From an uncultured Clostridia bacterium (GTDB taxonomy: Bacteria; Bacillota; Clostridia; Oscillospirales; JAAYOS01), in NCBI GenBank assembly GCA_947631015.1, contig CANRJS010000003.1, positions 1 to 64,000 of the forward strand: a stretch of DNA of 64,000 nucleotides. Direction: 5' to 3'. Of the stretch, positions 25,144-32,695 are shown piece after piece (within the stretch, counting starts at the first letter, position 1; the number at the start of each line of letters is the position of its first letter). The position numbers and the translations under genes were made by a program. The notes beneath the pieces are model-generated. The model was not told the DNA's origin and did not search any database. It saw only the letters and a list, made by a program, of their open reading frames with translations.

Positions 25144-27378
25144 TTACTCCTTCGGCTCTATAACTCCCTCGTAGCTGAGGCCGAAGCCGTAGTCGTAGGC
25201 GTTGCCCGCCTCGTCGACGTGCGGCTCCATGTCAAGCGCCTTGTCCTCGCACTGATGCTCGACCGTCGCCATATCCTTCGGCATCTGTATCGGCAGGCGA
25301 CCGGTCGGGTCGTAGCCGCCGAACACGACGTCGAGCACGGCGGAGCGGCTGACGCCGAAGTCGGCGATAAGTCCGTCGACCTCGCGCTCGAACTCACTCA
25401 CGATAGTCGGGTTGCGCATCGACAGGCAGACTATGACCGGCTTGTCTCCTATCGCCTTCCGCGCCTCGAGGATGATGTCAAGGTCGGCTTCGTTGTAGGC
25501 GGTGTTCGTCTTGCCCTTGTAGGTGCGGTTCGTGAAGCTCTCGCGCCAGTCGCCGCCGGCGATGCTGACTTCGCGCGCCTCGACAGCGGTGTACGGGCGG
25601 TACTGGAGGGTTATCGGCAGGTAGCCGTTGCCGCCGTTCTTTACGTCCTCGGTGGAGTAGGCGTTGCAGGACGGACTCTCGACAAAGACTATCGCGACGT
25701 CCGCGTCCTTCGGGTCGGTGACGCGCGTGCCGTACTTCGCTATCACCGCGTCGGCAACGGGGTCCTCGTCGTGCGCCGGAATAACGCCGCGGAAGAACGC
25801 CCGCTGTTCGCCAATGTGGCGCTTCGGGACGAATATCTTGAGCCCCTTCTTCAGCGGGAGGGCTGAATTGCGGTTCTTTAGCATGACGACGCTCTTGAGC
25901 TGCGCCTCGTAGCCGTGGCGGACGAACTCCTCGCACCCGACGACCTTTGCGCTCTCGGCGGGGTCGAGGTACGGATCCTCAAAGAGACCGCAGCGGAAGA
26001 TGTTAATGAGCAGACGGGCGGCGGAGATACGGAAGCGCTCGTCCATGACGTCCTTGCCGTATTTCTCCGAGCCTATCTCATACGCCTTGATTATCGGCTC
26101 GGCCTTGTCGTTGCCGCCGAACTGGTCGACGCCGTTCATTATCGCGATAAGCATACGCTCCGGCTCGCTGTACTGCTCCATGTTGTAACAGCGGCTCGCG
26201 AACGCGTCCATGTTCGGGTCGGGGTCGGCGGTGATGCCCCAGTCGGTGCAGACGACGCCGGGGAAGGCGTACTTCTCGCGGAGCAGGTCCTTTATCAGGT
26301 ACTCGCTGTACGAGTTGCCGACGTTCTTGTGGTTCTTTACGTCGAGCCCCCACGAGACGGTGTAGTAGGGCATGACGGCGGAGGCGCAGCCCGTAGGCCC
26401 GTCGAGCTTGAACGCGGCCTCGGTGAACGGCTTGCGGTGCTCCTCGGAGTTGTTCGCGGGATAGACGGCGTACTCGCCGTAGGCGTAGTGCGCGTCGCGC
26501 CCCGCCTCGCCGGTGCCGCCGCCCGGCCAGTGCTTGACCATGGTGTTGACGCTCTCGCGTCCCCAGCCGTTCTTCTCGCCCTCGGTCGTCTGCATACCGT
26601 CGCAGTAAGCCTTGACGAATTTCTTCGACATCTCGAGGTTTTCGCCGAGGGTGTCCATAAAGCGCATCCAGCGCGGCTCGGTGCAGAGGTCTATCTGCGG
26701 GCCGAGCGCCGTGGTGATGCCGAGCGCGCGGTACTCGCGGCTAGCGTCCTCCGCGAACTGCTTTACGACAGCGGGGTCAAACGTCGCAGCGAAGCCGACG
26801 CCCTCCGGCCACTTGCTGACGTCGCCGCCGGCGTTGCGGAACTCCTCGCCGCCCTCCGAGCCCTTCGCGCCGTTGCGCGGGTCGGTGGAGATGTTGACCG
26901 GTATGCCGAGGCGCATCGACTCGGCGTTCTTCTGAAGCTCGTTTGACCACTTCGCGGCGGTCTCCGCGTTCTTCACCTGGGTCATGAGGATGTGGCGGAT
27001 GTGGGCGGCGGACATGAACTCCTTCTGCTGGTCGGAGAGTTCCCACGGCTCCTTGCCGCTCTCGGCAAAGCTTTTGCCGTCAAACGTGCCGCCGAACGGC
27101 CCGCCCGCGACCGGCGGAACCATCTGGTGCGGCGAGTAGAGCATGAGGCCCGCTATCTCCTCGACGGTGAGGCGCGCCGCGAGGTCGCGGGCGCGCTCCT
27201 CCGCGGAGAGGCGCCAGTCCTCATAGGGAAGCAGCTCGCCGGTCTTTGCGAGGTCCTTGAAGAGCAGGCCGTCCTTCTCGATAAGCTCCACGCCCGAGCC
27301 CTCGCTGTAAGCGAGCGCCCTGCCGTTCTCCTGCTCGACGCGGACGATGCCGTCCTTTACGGTCTTTTTCACTGCCAA
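25144..27378 (-). CDS. Glycoside hydrolase family 3 (beta-glucosidase-like)
   Basis: About 744 residues, no signal peptide, so cytoplasmic. The (beta/alpha)8 domain has KHWPGGG (substrate-binding KH) and the nucleophile Asp in GVVCTDWGI. The second domain starts near LKSVVMLKNRNSALPL and ends with YDPTGRLPIQMP. There is no fibronectin-like third domain. The TTG at 27378 is the likely start, 7 bases after AAGGAG. A GTG at 27387 is in frame but touches the ribosome site. Probable action on beta-glucosides or xylosides taken up by the cell; no transporter gene adjoins it. Confidence 0.85.
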   Translation of the reverse strand: MAVKKTVKDGIVRVEQENGRALAYSEGSGVELIEKDGLLFKDLAKTGELLPYEDWRLSAEERARDLAARLTVEEIAGLMLYSPHQMVPPVAGGPFGGTFDGKSFAESGKEPWELSDQQKEFMSAAHIRHILMTQVKNAETAAKWSNELQKNAESMRLGIPVNISTDPRNGAKGSEGGEEFRNAGGDVSKWPEGVGFAATFDPAVVKQFAEDASREYRALGITTALGPQIDLCTEPRWMRFMDTLGENLEMSKKFVKAYCDGMQTTEGEKNGWGRESVNTMVKHWPGGGTGEAGRDAHYAYGEYAVYPANNSEEHRKPFTEAAFKLDGPTGCASAVMPYYTVSWGLDVKNHKNVGNSYSEYLIKDLLREKYAFPGVVCTDWGITADPDPNMDAFASRCYNMEQYSEPERMLIAIMNGVDQFGGNDKAEPIIKAYEIGSEKYGKDVMDERFRISAARLLINIFRCGLFEDPYLDPAESAKVVGCEEFVRHGYEAQLKSVVMLKNRNSALPLKKGLKIFVPKRHIGEQRAFFRGVIPAHDEDPVADAVIAKYGTRVTDPKDADVAIVFVESPSCNAYSTEDVKNGGNGYLPITLQYRPYTAVEAREVSIAGGDWRESFTNRTYKGKTNTAYNEADLDIILEARKAIGDKPVIVCLSMRNPTIVSEFEREVDGLIADFGVSRSAVLDVVFGGYDPTGRLPIQMPKDMATVEHQCEDKALDMEPHVDEAGNAYDYGFGLSYEGVIEPKE

Positions 27379-27525
27379 ACGTATCACTCCTTTTTCCCGC
27401 GCAGGGCGGGTATATATACGGTAAATCTATTTTGATTATAGCAGACTTCGGAAACTTTGTAAACGGTATACAAGCCGAAAGCGGGGGTATGTTTGCGTTT
27501 GCGGAAATTTATGGATTTTTGCCGG

Positions 27526-28206
27526 TTAGTCCCGGCGCGGTTCGACCGCGAGGACGCGGAGCGTCCCGCCGTCCACCGTGAACCTGACGTTGAAGCCGCC
27601 GTAGCTCATGCCGTAGACGCGCTCGGGGTTGTGCTGATAGCGCGGGCGCGGGTCGAGCGAGAGCAGCTCGCGGACGGCGGCGCGCATTTCCTCCGGAAGC
27701 GCGGCCTCGACCGCCTCCGGCATATCGACCGCAAGCCGCTCCGGCGCGCCGTCGGCGAAGCCTCCGGCGGCGTCCGGCACCGAGTCGGCATAGGGGAGGT
27801 AGGGCTTGACGTCGTATACCGGCGTTCCGTCGAGGATGTCCGCGCCGGAGACGACGAGCGTGTCCCCAAGCCCCTCCACGCGTTCTATACGCTTGAGGCG
27901 CACGACCGAGAGCGCTATGGGGTTCGGGCGGAAGGGCGAGCGCGTCGCGAAAACGCCCATCCGGGCGTTTCCGCCGAGGCGCGGGGGACGCACCGTCGGC
28001 GACCATGTGTCCCGCGCCGCCTCCGAGAACTCCCAAATGAGCCAGATATGCGAGAAGCCCTCGAGCCCGCGCAGAGCCTCCGGCACGCGGTACTCCGGCT
28101 CGAAGACGACGCGCGCCTCACTGCTGTCACTGAGCCCGCTCTGGCGCGGGATGCCGAACTTCTCGGAAAACCCGCTCCGCACCCGCGCTATGACCTTCAT
28201 CTCCAT
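27526..28206 (-). CDS. trmO: tRNA (N6-threonylcarbamoyladenosine-37) methyltransferase TrmO/TsaA
   Basis: 226 residues. The diagnostic motif GVFATRSPFRPNPI of the TsaA/YaeB/VirR family is intact, followed by VVRLKRIE and DILDGTPVYDVKPYLPYAD. TrmO uses SAM to methylate t6A37 in tRNA-Thr to m6t6A. The start (ATG) overlaps the stop of the HD gene by one base. Last gene of a PHP-HD-TrmO operon. Confidence 0.9.
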   Translation of the reverse strand: MEMKVIARVRSGFSEKFGIPRQSGLSDSSEARVVFEPEYRVPEALRGLEGFSHIWLIWEFSEAARDTWSPTVRPPRLGGNARMGVFATRSPFRPNPIALSVVRLKRIERVEGLGDTLVVSGADILDGTPVYDVKPYLPYADSVPDAAGGFADGAPERLAVDMPEAVEAALPEEMRAAVRELLSLDPRPRYQHNPERVYGMSYGGFNVRFTVDGGTLRVLAVEPRRD

Positions 28207-28778
28207 CAGGCGCGCTCCTCGTCGAGATAGCTCGCCTCCATGTCCGCCATGTGCAGAAGCACGGCGAGCGGACAGCGCTCGAAGATGCGGCTTATCATGA
28301 AGTCGCCGCCCTTCACCGAGGTGTCGAAGCCGCCCATGTGGGCGCGTATCGACAGTATCTCGTCCTGCGTGAGCCGGATGAAGTTCTGGAGGATTATCAC
28401 CGACTTCTCGCCGTGGCCGCAGGGGAACTTCTCGTCTATCTCGTAGACCTCTTTACGCACCCAGCCGCCGTTCTCCTTGACGTTGCGGTAGCCTATCTTA
28501 TAGAAGTTGACCTTGCAGACGTCGTGCAGCAGGGCAGAGAGGGCTATAGTCTCCTCACTCCACTTCGAGCGCTCGCCGCGCATATCGAGAAGCGCCGTGA
28601 GACAGTCGTAGACGCCGAGAGAGTGGCGGAGCAGCCCGCCCTCCTCCGCGCCGTGGTAGCGGGTGGAGGCGGGGGCCACGAAGAAGTCCGAGCCCTCCAG
28701 CCACGCGAGGAGCTTGTCCGACCCCTCGCGGGTGATGTTTTTCGTGTATATGTCGATAAATCTTTCGCGGTCGGTCAT
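28206..28778 (-). CDS. HD-domain phosphohydrolase
   Basis: 190 residues. The HD core is EGGLLRHSLGVYDCL (first His), ALLHDVCKV (the HD pair), then HGEKSVIIL and RAHMGGFD. This layout is that of small HD hydrolases annotated as phosphohydrolases, acting on nucleotides or related phosphates. The start follows AGAGGTGAG, and the ribosome site lies inside the end of the PHP gene. Substrate unknown. Confidence 0.82.
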   Translation of the reverse strand: MTDRERFIDIYTKNITREGSDKLLAWLEGSDFFVAPASTRYHGAEEGGLLRHSLGVYDCLTALLDMRGERSKWSEETIALSALLHDVCKVNFYKIGYRNVKENGGWVRKEVYEIDEKFPCGHGEKSVIILQNFIRLTQDEILSIRAHMGGFDTSVKGGDFMISRIFERCPLAVLLHMADMEASYLDEERA

Positions 28779-28782
28779 ATTC

Positions 28783-29805
28783 TCACCTCTCAAGCTCATC
28801 CGTGAAGTATGCGTTCGAGTCTGCGGGGAGACCCTTTTCGTCCACGACGTTTACGCGGACGTACACCGCGTCCTTCGGGATCTCGTACTCCGCCTCGGTT
28901 ATGGGGTTTTCGTCCGTGCCGTAGTAGCTGTATGTGTGGCGCGTGGCGCAGCAGAAGCTTATCTTCCTCGCGGGGGAGGTGAGGACGTGCAGCTTCCCGT
29001 CCTCGTACCACAGCTCGCGGATCTCCGGCCCCTGCGAGGCGTAGAAGTTCCCGAGCTCGAGGGCGCGGGTTATCTCGCGGTACTCGAGCTTTTCTGCCTT
29101 TATCATTGTGAAGCCGCCGCAGCTGTCGCAGTACGGCCCGTCCTCGGGGAAGATGTTGTGGTTGTCGTCGGCGGCGATGCAGAAGATGCGCCTGCCGGCG
29201 CGGAGGAGGTCGTCGTATATCTGCGGGTCGTACTCGGGGAAGCCGCCGACTAGGCAGGAGTAGTTCGCTATCTCGAGGGCGTTCATGCCCTCGTAGCCGA
29301 TGTAGTCCGCATAGTTCTCAAGCGACCAGCGCGGGTGGTTGTAGGTGACAAAGAAGCCGTTCTCGCGAGCCCTCTTCATCATGTCGGATACGCCCTCGTG
29401 GCTGTACACGCGGTCGTAGTTCTCGCCGTCGTCGTGCACGGACAGGCCAACGTAATTCGGTGCGTTGCCAAAGAGGTAGCGGTCCCTGTGCCAGCAGACC
29501 TGCTTTACGTTGTCCGGCTCGAGCGCGATGAGACACATGTGGCAGGTCTTTGTCTGCGAGAAGGGCGCGGATGTAGGCTCGTTCACCTCCATCTCGTAGC
29601 TGTTGAGGGGCAGGAAGTCCCCGTCCCGGAGCTCGGGGTGGGGGATAAGTATGTCGTGATCGGTGAACGCCACCACCGAGTAGCCGTGCCGCTTGTAGAG
29701 CTCCTTCACCTCCTCGGGGGTGAGGTGGCCGTCGCTTATGGTGGTGTGGCAGTGCAGGTTTGCCTTGTAGAACCGCCCGGTGGGCGGCAGCAGATACTTC
29801 TTCAT
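28783..29805 (-). CDS. PHP-domain metal-dependent phosphoesterase
   Basis: 340 residues. The N-terminal LHCHTTISDGHLTPEE (His18, His20) and VVAFTDHD are PHP motifs 1 and 2, NHPRW is a later one, and IAADDNHN is the last metal site. PHP proteins of this size hydrolyse small phosphates or phosphodiesters. The C-terminal about 90 residues (ISFCCATRHTYSYYGTDE onward) form an extra domain seen in PHP proteins of unknown role. AAAGGAGC precedes the start. First gene of the operon with the HD protein and TrmO. Confidence 0.82.
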   Translation of the reverse strand: MKKYLLPPTGRFYKANLHCHTTISDGHLTPEEVKELYKRHGYSVVAFTDHDILIPHPELRDGDFLPLNSYEMEVNEPTSAPFSQTKTCHMCLIALEPDNVKQVCWHRDRYLFGNAPNYVGLSVHDDGENYDRVYSHEGVSDMMKRARENGFFVTYNHPRWSLENYADYIGYEGMNALEIANYSCLVGGFPEYDPQIYDDLLRAGRRIFCIAADDNHNIFPEDGPYCDSCGGFTMIKAEKLEYREITRALELGNFYASQGPEIRELWYEDGKLHVLTSPARKISFCCATRHTYSYYGTDENPITEAEYEIPKDAVYVRVNVVDEKGLPADSNAYFTDELER

Positions 29806-29845
29806 ATTTGGGTTGCTCCTTTCGCCGCATACAGCGCTTACCTAA

Positions 29846-29874
29846 ATTCTAGCACACGCGGCGGCGGGCGGCAA
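29846..29874 (-). promoter_or_regulatory. Promoter of the PHP-HD-trmO operon
   Basis: On the minus strand: TTGCCG, 17 bases, TAGAAT, about 40 bases ahead of the start. Confidence 0.5.
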
Positions 29875-29894
29875 GACATTTTCGCCGGGCGCGA

Positions 29895-29923
29895 TTGACA
29901 GCCCGCGCGGGATGCGGTATTAT
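29895..29923 (+). promoter_or_regulatory. Promoter of the cobalamin riboswitch transcript
   Basis: TTGACA, 17 bases, TATTAT, placed just before the riboswitch aptamer. Confidence 0.7.
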
Positions 29924-29947
29924 TTAGGCACAAGTGAACGGAACGCC

Positions 29948-30126
29948 GCGGGTGTCAGGCGCGCCGGAGGGCGCGCAGGGTGAAAAGGGAAGCGGGTGAG
30001 AGTCCCGCACGAACTCGTCGCTGTGAAGGAGAAGCTGCGTCCCCGTGGGAAACCCACGTAATGTCATTGGCTTATGCCGAGAAGACGGGACGGCGCGATG
30101 ACGCCAAAGTCAGAAGACCTGCCCGG
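29948..30126 (+). ncRNA. Cobalamin (B12) riboswitch
   Basis: The conserved aptamer elements appear in order: GGTGTC, AAAAGGGAAGCGGGTGAGAGTCCCGC, a CGTCGCTG segment, GTGGGAAACCCAC, GCCGAGAAGACGG and finally CAGAAGACCTGCCC, the B12-box end. About 170 bases separate the aptamer from the gene. Within them GATATTGTGG and CCCACAATCT are complementary, and several GC hairpins can form, so the switch may act on translation by masking the ribosome site. Confidence 0.9.
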
Positions 30127-30295
30127 GGTGATATTGTGGAGCCGCGAGTAATCGGCGAAAACAAGGACTGTTTGCAGTTTGGGGAAGCGGAACCGCCTTC
30201 GACTCTGCCCGGGCGGTCGGAGCTTTGCGCCCTCGGATGCAGGCGTTCCCACAATCTTCTGCGCTTGCATTCCGAAAAGAAAGGGGGATAAAGCT

Positions 30296-30703
30296 CTGAA
30301 CTCCAAGACAAAGAAAATAGTCGGCATCGTCATAGCGGTGGTGCTTATCGCGGCAGTCGTCGTCACGGGTATCCTGCTCCAGCCGAAGGCTCAGAAGGGG
30401 AGCAAGAATATCACGATAGAAGTCGTGAACAGCGCCGCCGAGTCGACGGTGTACAGCGTCGCGACCGACGCGGAATACCTCGAACAGGCGATGGAGGAGG
30501 CCGACGGCCTCACCTTCTCCGGCACGGAGGGCGAGTACGGCATGATGGTCGAGACCGTGAACGGCGAGACCGCCGTGTACGACACGGACGGCGCGTACTG
30601 GAGCTTCTTCATAAACGGCGAGTACTGCAATTACGGCATAAGCGAGCAGCCCGTCGCCGACGGAGACGCGTTCCGCATCGTCTACGAGACCGCGTCATAC
30701 TAA
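30296..30703 (+). CDS. Membrane-anchored DUF4430 (transcobalamin-like) protein under B12 control
   Basis: About 135 residues. A short basic start (NSKTKK) is followed by one membrane segment (about 7-27) and an external domain with DGAYWSFFINGEYCNYGISE and VADGDAFRIVYE, the DUF4430 pattern. That fold is shared with the C-terminal domain of transcobalamin and intrinsic factor. Read with the B12 riboswitch upstream, it is a good candidate for a surface corrinoid-binding protein. No ATG, GTG or TTG lies at the right place; the best start is a CTG 8 bases after AAAGGGGG. The nearest standard in-frame start is a TTG at 30179, inside the leader. B12 binding is inferred. Confidence 0.72.
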   Translation: MNSKTKKIVGIVIAVVLIAAVVVTGILLQPKAQKGSKNITIEVVNSAAESTVYSVATDAEYLEQAMEEADGLTFSGTEGEYGMMVETVNGETAVYDTDGAYWSFFINGEYCNYGISEQPVADGDAFRIVYETASY

Positions 30704-30724
30704 AGAACAGCGAAAAAGAATGAC

Positions 30725-30758
30725 AAAAGAGCGTCCTGCCCGGGCAGGACGCTCTTTT
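30725..30758. terminator. Terminator after the DUF4430 gene
   Basis: A perfect 34-base palindrome of AAAAGAGCGTCCTGCCC and its complement, ending in TTTT on both strands. It separates the convergent DUF4430 and phosphorylase genes. Confidence 0.85.
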
Positions 30759-30780
30759 GTGTCGCGGCGAATCGCGCTCG

Positions 30781-31548
30781 CTATAATTCTTCCACCAGCT
30801 TAAGAGCGGTAAAAATCATATTTGAACGGACATTCTTTTGGCTGTCCCAATTTCGAGTGTCCCATTTTTCGCCGCTTACATCGTCGCCTGCATAGAGCAG
30901 CTGAGCTAACGGAATATCGTAATACTTGGATACGGCAAAAAATGCCGCCGTTTCCATTTCAACCGTTATGCAGCCCTCGTTTCTTCGCAGCTCGATCATC
31001 TCGGGAGTTTCCCTGTACATGGCGTCCGTCGTCCATGTTTTTCCGATGGTATACGGTATTCCCAATTTTTCCAAACCGGAAATAACAAAACCTGTGGTCG
31101 CCTTATGGCATTCCACTTCGCGGGAAGGCTCCAGGTAATGATAAGATGTTCCCTCGTCTCTGACGGCGGCAACGGGAACAATGATTTCTCCCACCTTGGA
31201 ATCCTTCTTGATTGAACCCGCGCCGCCGCATATAATAAACTTTTCACATCCCATAGCGTGCAGTTCTTCTATTGTCGCCGCCGCGCCGGGAGCCGTGGAA
31301 AACGGCATTGTAATACAAATTCTTTCGTTGGATATGTTATACTCGTAGATGGGAATGTCCAAAACCTCGGAATGAAGATGCCCTATCACGGGGAGACTTT
31401 TCTCCTCAACAAGCTGCTCGAGCTCTTTCCTGAAAAATGTGATGACACATTTGGAGGGAAGTGTCTTTGCCAAAAAATCCGTGGGTCTTATAACGGGATC
31501 GCGGCTTGTATCATACTCGCAAACCGGGTATCTGTTCTTGATTATCAT
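30781..31548 (-). CDS. Nucleoside phosphorylase (PNP/UDP family)
   Basis: 255 residues. FIICGGAGSIKKDSKVGEIIVP is the phosphate and ribose site region of the PNP/UDP-1 family, and CITVEMETAAFFAVSKYY holds the conserved Glu of the nucleoside site (EMETA). GTSYHYLEPSREVEC is like uridine phosphorylase relatives. It splits a nucleoside with phosphate into base plus ribose-1-phosphate; which base is not clear. GC content is well below that of the neighbourhood, which suggests transfer. Confidence 0.83.
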   Translation of the reverse strand: MIIKNRYPVCEYDTSRDPVIRPTDFLAKTLPSKCVITFFRKELEQLVEEKSLPVIGHLHSEVLDIPIYEYNISNERICITMPFSTAPGAAATIEELHAMGCEKFIICGGAGSIKKDSKVGEIIVPVAAVRDEGTSYHYLEPSREVECHKATTGFVISGLEKLGIPYTIGKTWTTDAMYRETPEMIELRRNEGCITVEMETAAFFAVSKYYDIPLAQLLYAGDDVSGEKWDTRNWDSQKNVRSNMIFTALKLVEEL

Positions 31549-31569
31549 TTCTTATTCCTCTGTAAATGC

Positions 31570-31611
31570 GTAATAAGTTTTGCCGCCCTTTCGGGCGGCA
31601 AAACTTATTAC
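31570..31611. terminator. Perfect 19-base-stem hairpin between dtxR-like and phosphorylase genes
   Basis: GTAATAAGTTTTGCCGCCC, loop TTTC, then the exact complement. It overlaps the stop codon of the DtxR-like gene. It is probably that gene's terminator, although the T tract after the stem is short. Confidence 0.6.
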
Positions 31612-31976
31612 GAACGGTTTATAAACGCTTTGATGTGCTCGAAGGTCTCGGGGCTGAGGTCGTGCTCTATGCGGCAGGCGTCCTCCGCGGCAACGTCGGG
31701 GCTCACGCCTATCGATTCGAGCCACGCGGAGAGCACGCGGTGCCGCTCGTATATGCGGCTCGCTATGTCCAGCCCCTCCGGCGTCAGCTCGAGACGGCCG
31801 GTGGGGTGCATTATGATGAATCCTCCCTCGGAGAGCAGCTTCATGGCGCGGCTGACGCTCGGACGTGTCACGCCGAGGGAACGGCTGACGTCCACCGAGC
31901 GCACCTCGCCGCCGGTACTCTCGCCGAGGACGAGTATGGCTTCAAGGTAATCTTCTCCAGATTTCTGTATTTTCAT
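31608..31976 (-). CDS. DtxR/MntR-family metalloregulator
   Basis: 122 residues. The winged helix is at 5-65 (EDYLEAILVLGE, VRSVDVSRSLGVTRPSVSRAMKLLSEGGF) and the metal-binding dimerisation helix domain at 66-122 (GLDIASRIYERHRVLSAWLESIGV, AAEDACRIEHDLSPETFEHIKAFI) with the usual His, Glu and Cys ligands. There is no SH3-like third domain. AGGAGGATTCG precedes the ATG. Being divergent from the feo genes, it probably represses them when Fe(II) or Mn(II) is sufficient. Confidence 0.88.
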   Translation of the reverse strand: MKIQKSGEDYLEAILVLGESTGGEVRSVDVSRSLGVTRPSVSRAMKLLSEGGFIIMHPTGRLELTPEGLDIASRIYERHRVLSAWLESIGVSPDVAAEDACRIEHDLSPETFEHIKAFINRS

Positions 31977-32056
31977 CGAATCCTCCTCCCATACCGGCGG
32001 AAAATGCCGGGTATCGGTAAACATATTCTAACACAGAAAAAAATAAAAATCAATGC

Positions 32057-32085
32057 TTGACAAACAATGTTAGCAGTGGTAAACT
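32057..32085 (+). promoter_or_regulatory. Promoter of the feoA-feoA-feoB operon
   Basis: TTGACA, 17 bases, TAAACT. The metalloregulator motif at 32060-32075 overlaps the -35. Confidence 0.75.
32060..32075. promoter_or_regulatory. Putative DtxR-like operator, copy 1
   Basis: ACAAACAATGTTAGCA overlaps the -35 hexamer of the feo promoter and spacer. The same 16-mer with one change recurs at 32649-32664 ahead of feoB, and the neighbouring gene is a DtxR-like regulator. Binding is inferred. Confidence 0.55.
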
Positions 32086-32156
32086 ATCTGACGTGGGGTT
32101 AGTGAAAGCTAACCAAGTTTGTGTCCGCATACAGCGGACGACGGGAGGTCGTACTT

Positions 32157-32366
32157 ATGCCGCTTACACAGGCAGTATCCGGAGAGAAGAAGATAGTCCG
32201 CAGGATAACCGGCAGCGGAGAGACGCGCCGGCACCTCGCAAATCTCGGCTTCGTCGAGGGCGGGGAGGTCATGGTCATAAGCGACAACGGGTCGGGGCTC
32301 ATCGTGAGCGTGAAGGACGCGCGCGTGGCTCTCAGCCGCAGTATGGCGACCCGCATACTTGTATAA
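32157..32366 (+). CDS. feoA: FeoA-domain protein
   Basis: 69 residues, an SH3-like FeoA fold. KKIVRRITGSGETRRHLANLGFVEGGEVMVIS and ILV at the end are typical. FeoA proteins assist the FeoB ferrous iron permease at its cytoplasmic face. GGGAGGTC precedes the ATG. First gene of the operon, followed after 13 bases by a second FeoA. Confidence 0.88.
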   Translation: MPLTQAVSGEKKIVRRITGSGETRRHLANLGFVEGGEVMVISDNGSGLIVSVKDARVALSRSMATRILV

Positions 32367-32379
32367 AGGGGGTCTTGAA

Positions 32380-32598
32380 GTGACTTTGAGAGAGGTAAAG
32401 CCCGGCGACACGGTGCGCGTCCTCAAGCTGAACGGCGAAGGCGCCGTGCGCCGCCGCATCATGGACATGGGCATCACGCGCGGCGTGGAGGTCTATGTGC
32501 GCAAGGTCGCGCCGCTCGGCGACCCGGTCGAGGTGACGGTGCGCGGCTACGAGCTAAGCATCCGCAAGGCGGATGCCGAGACGGTCGAGGTCGAGTGA
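32380..32598 (+). CDS. feoA: Second FeoA-domain protein
   Basis: 72 residues, GTG start after AAAGGGGG. LREVKPGDTVRVLKLNGEGAVRRRIMDMGITRG and APLGDPVEVTVRGYELSIRK match FeoA closely, more typical than the first copy. Tandem FeoA genes before FeoB are common in Clostridia. The two differ considerably, so they are probably not recent duplicates. Confidence 0.9.
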   Translation: MTLREVKPGDTVRVLKLNGEGAVRRRIMDMGITRGVEVYVRKVAPLGDPVEVTVRGYELSIRKADAETVEVE

Positions 32599-32648
32599 CC
32601 GCCGCCGGCGCGGAGCGGCAAATTTTTTTGGCGTCATTGTTAGTCTAA

Positions 32649-32664
32649 ACAAACAATATTAGCA
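32649..32664. promoter_or_regulatory. Putative DtxR-like operator, copy 2
   Basis: ACAAACAATATTAGCA, a 15 of 16 match to 32060-32075, just ahead of feoB. A TTGTTAGTCTAAACAA near-palindrome directly precedes it (about 32638-32653). It suggests an internal regulated promoter for feoB. Confidence 0.55.
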
Positions 32665-32695
32665 CAAACATACTTACATTTGAGGAGTGATAAGC

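Noticed and set aside
25060..26946. Long frames opposite the GH3 gene
   Set aside because: Antisense shadows of a gene with intact catalytic motifs.
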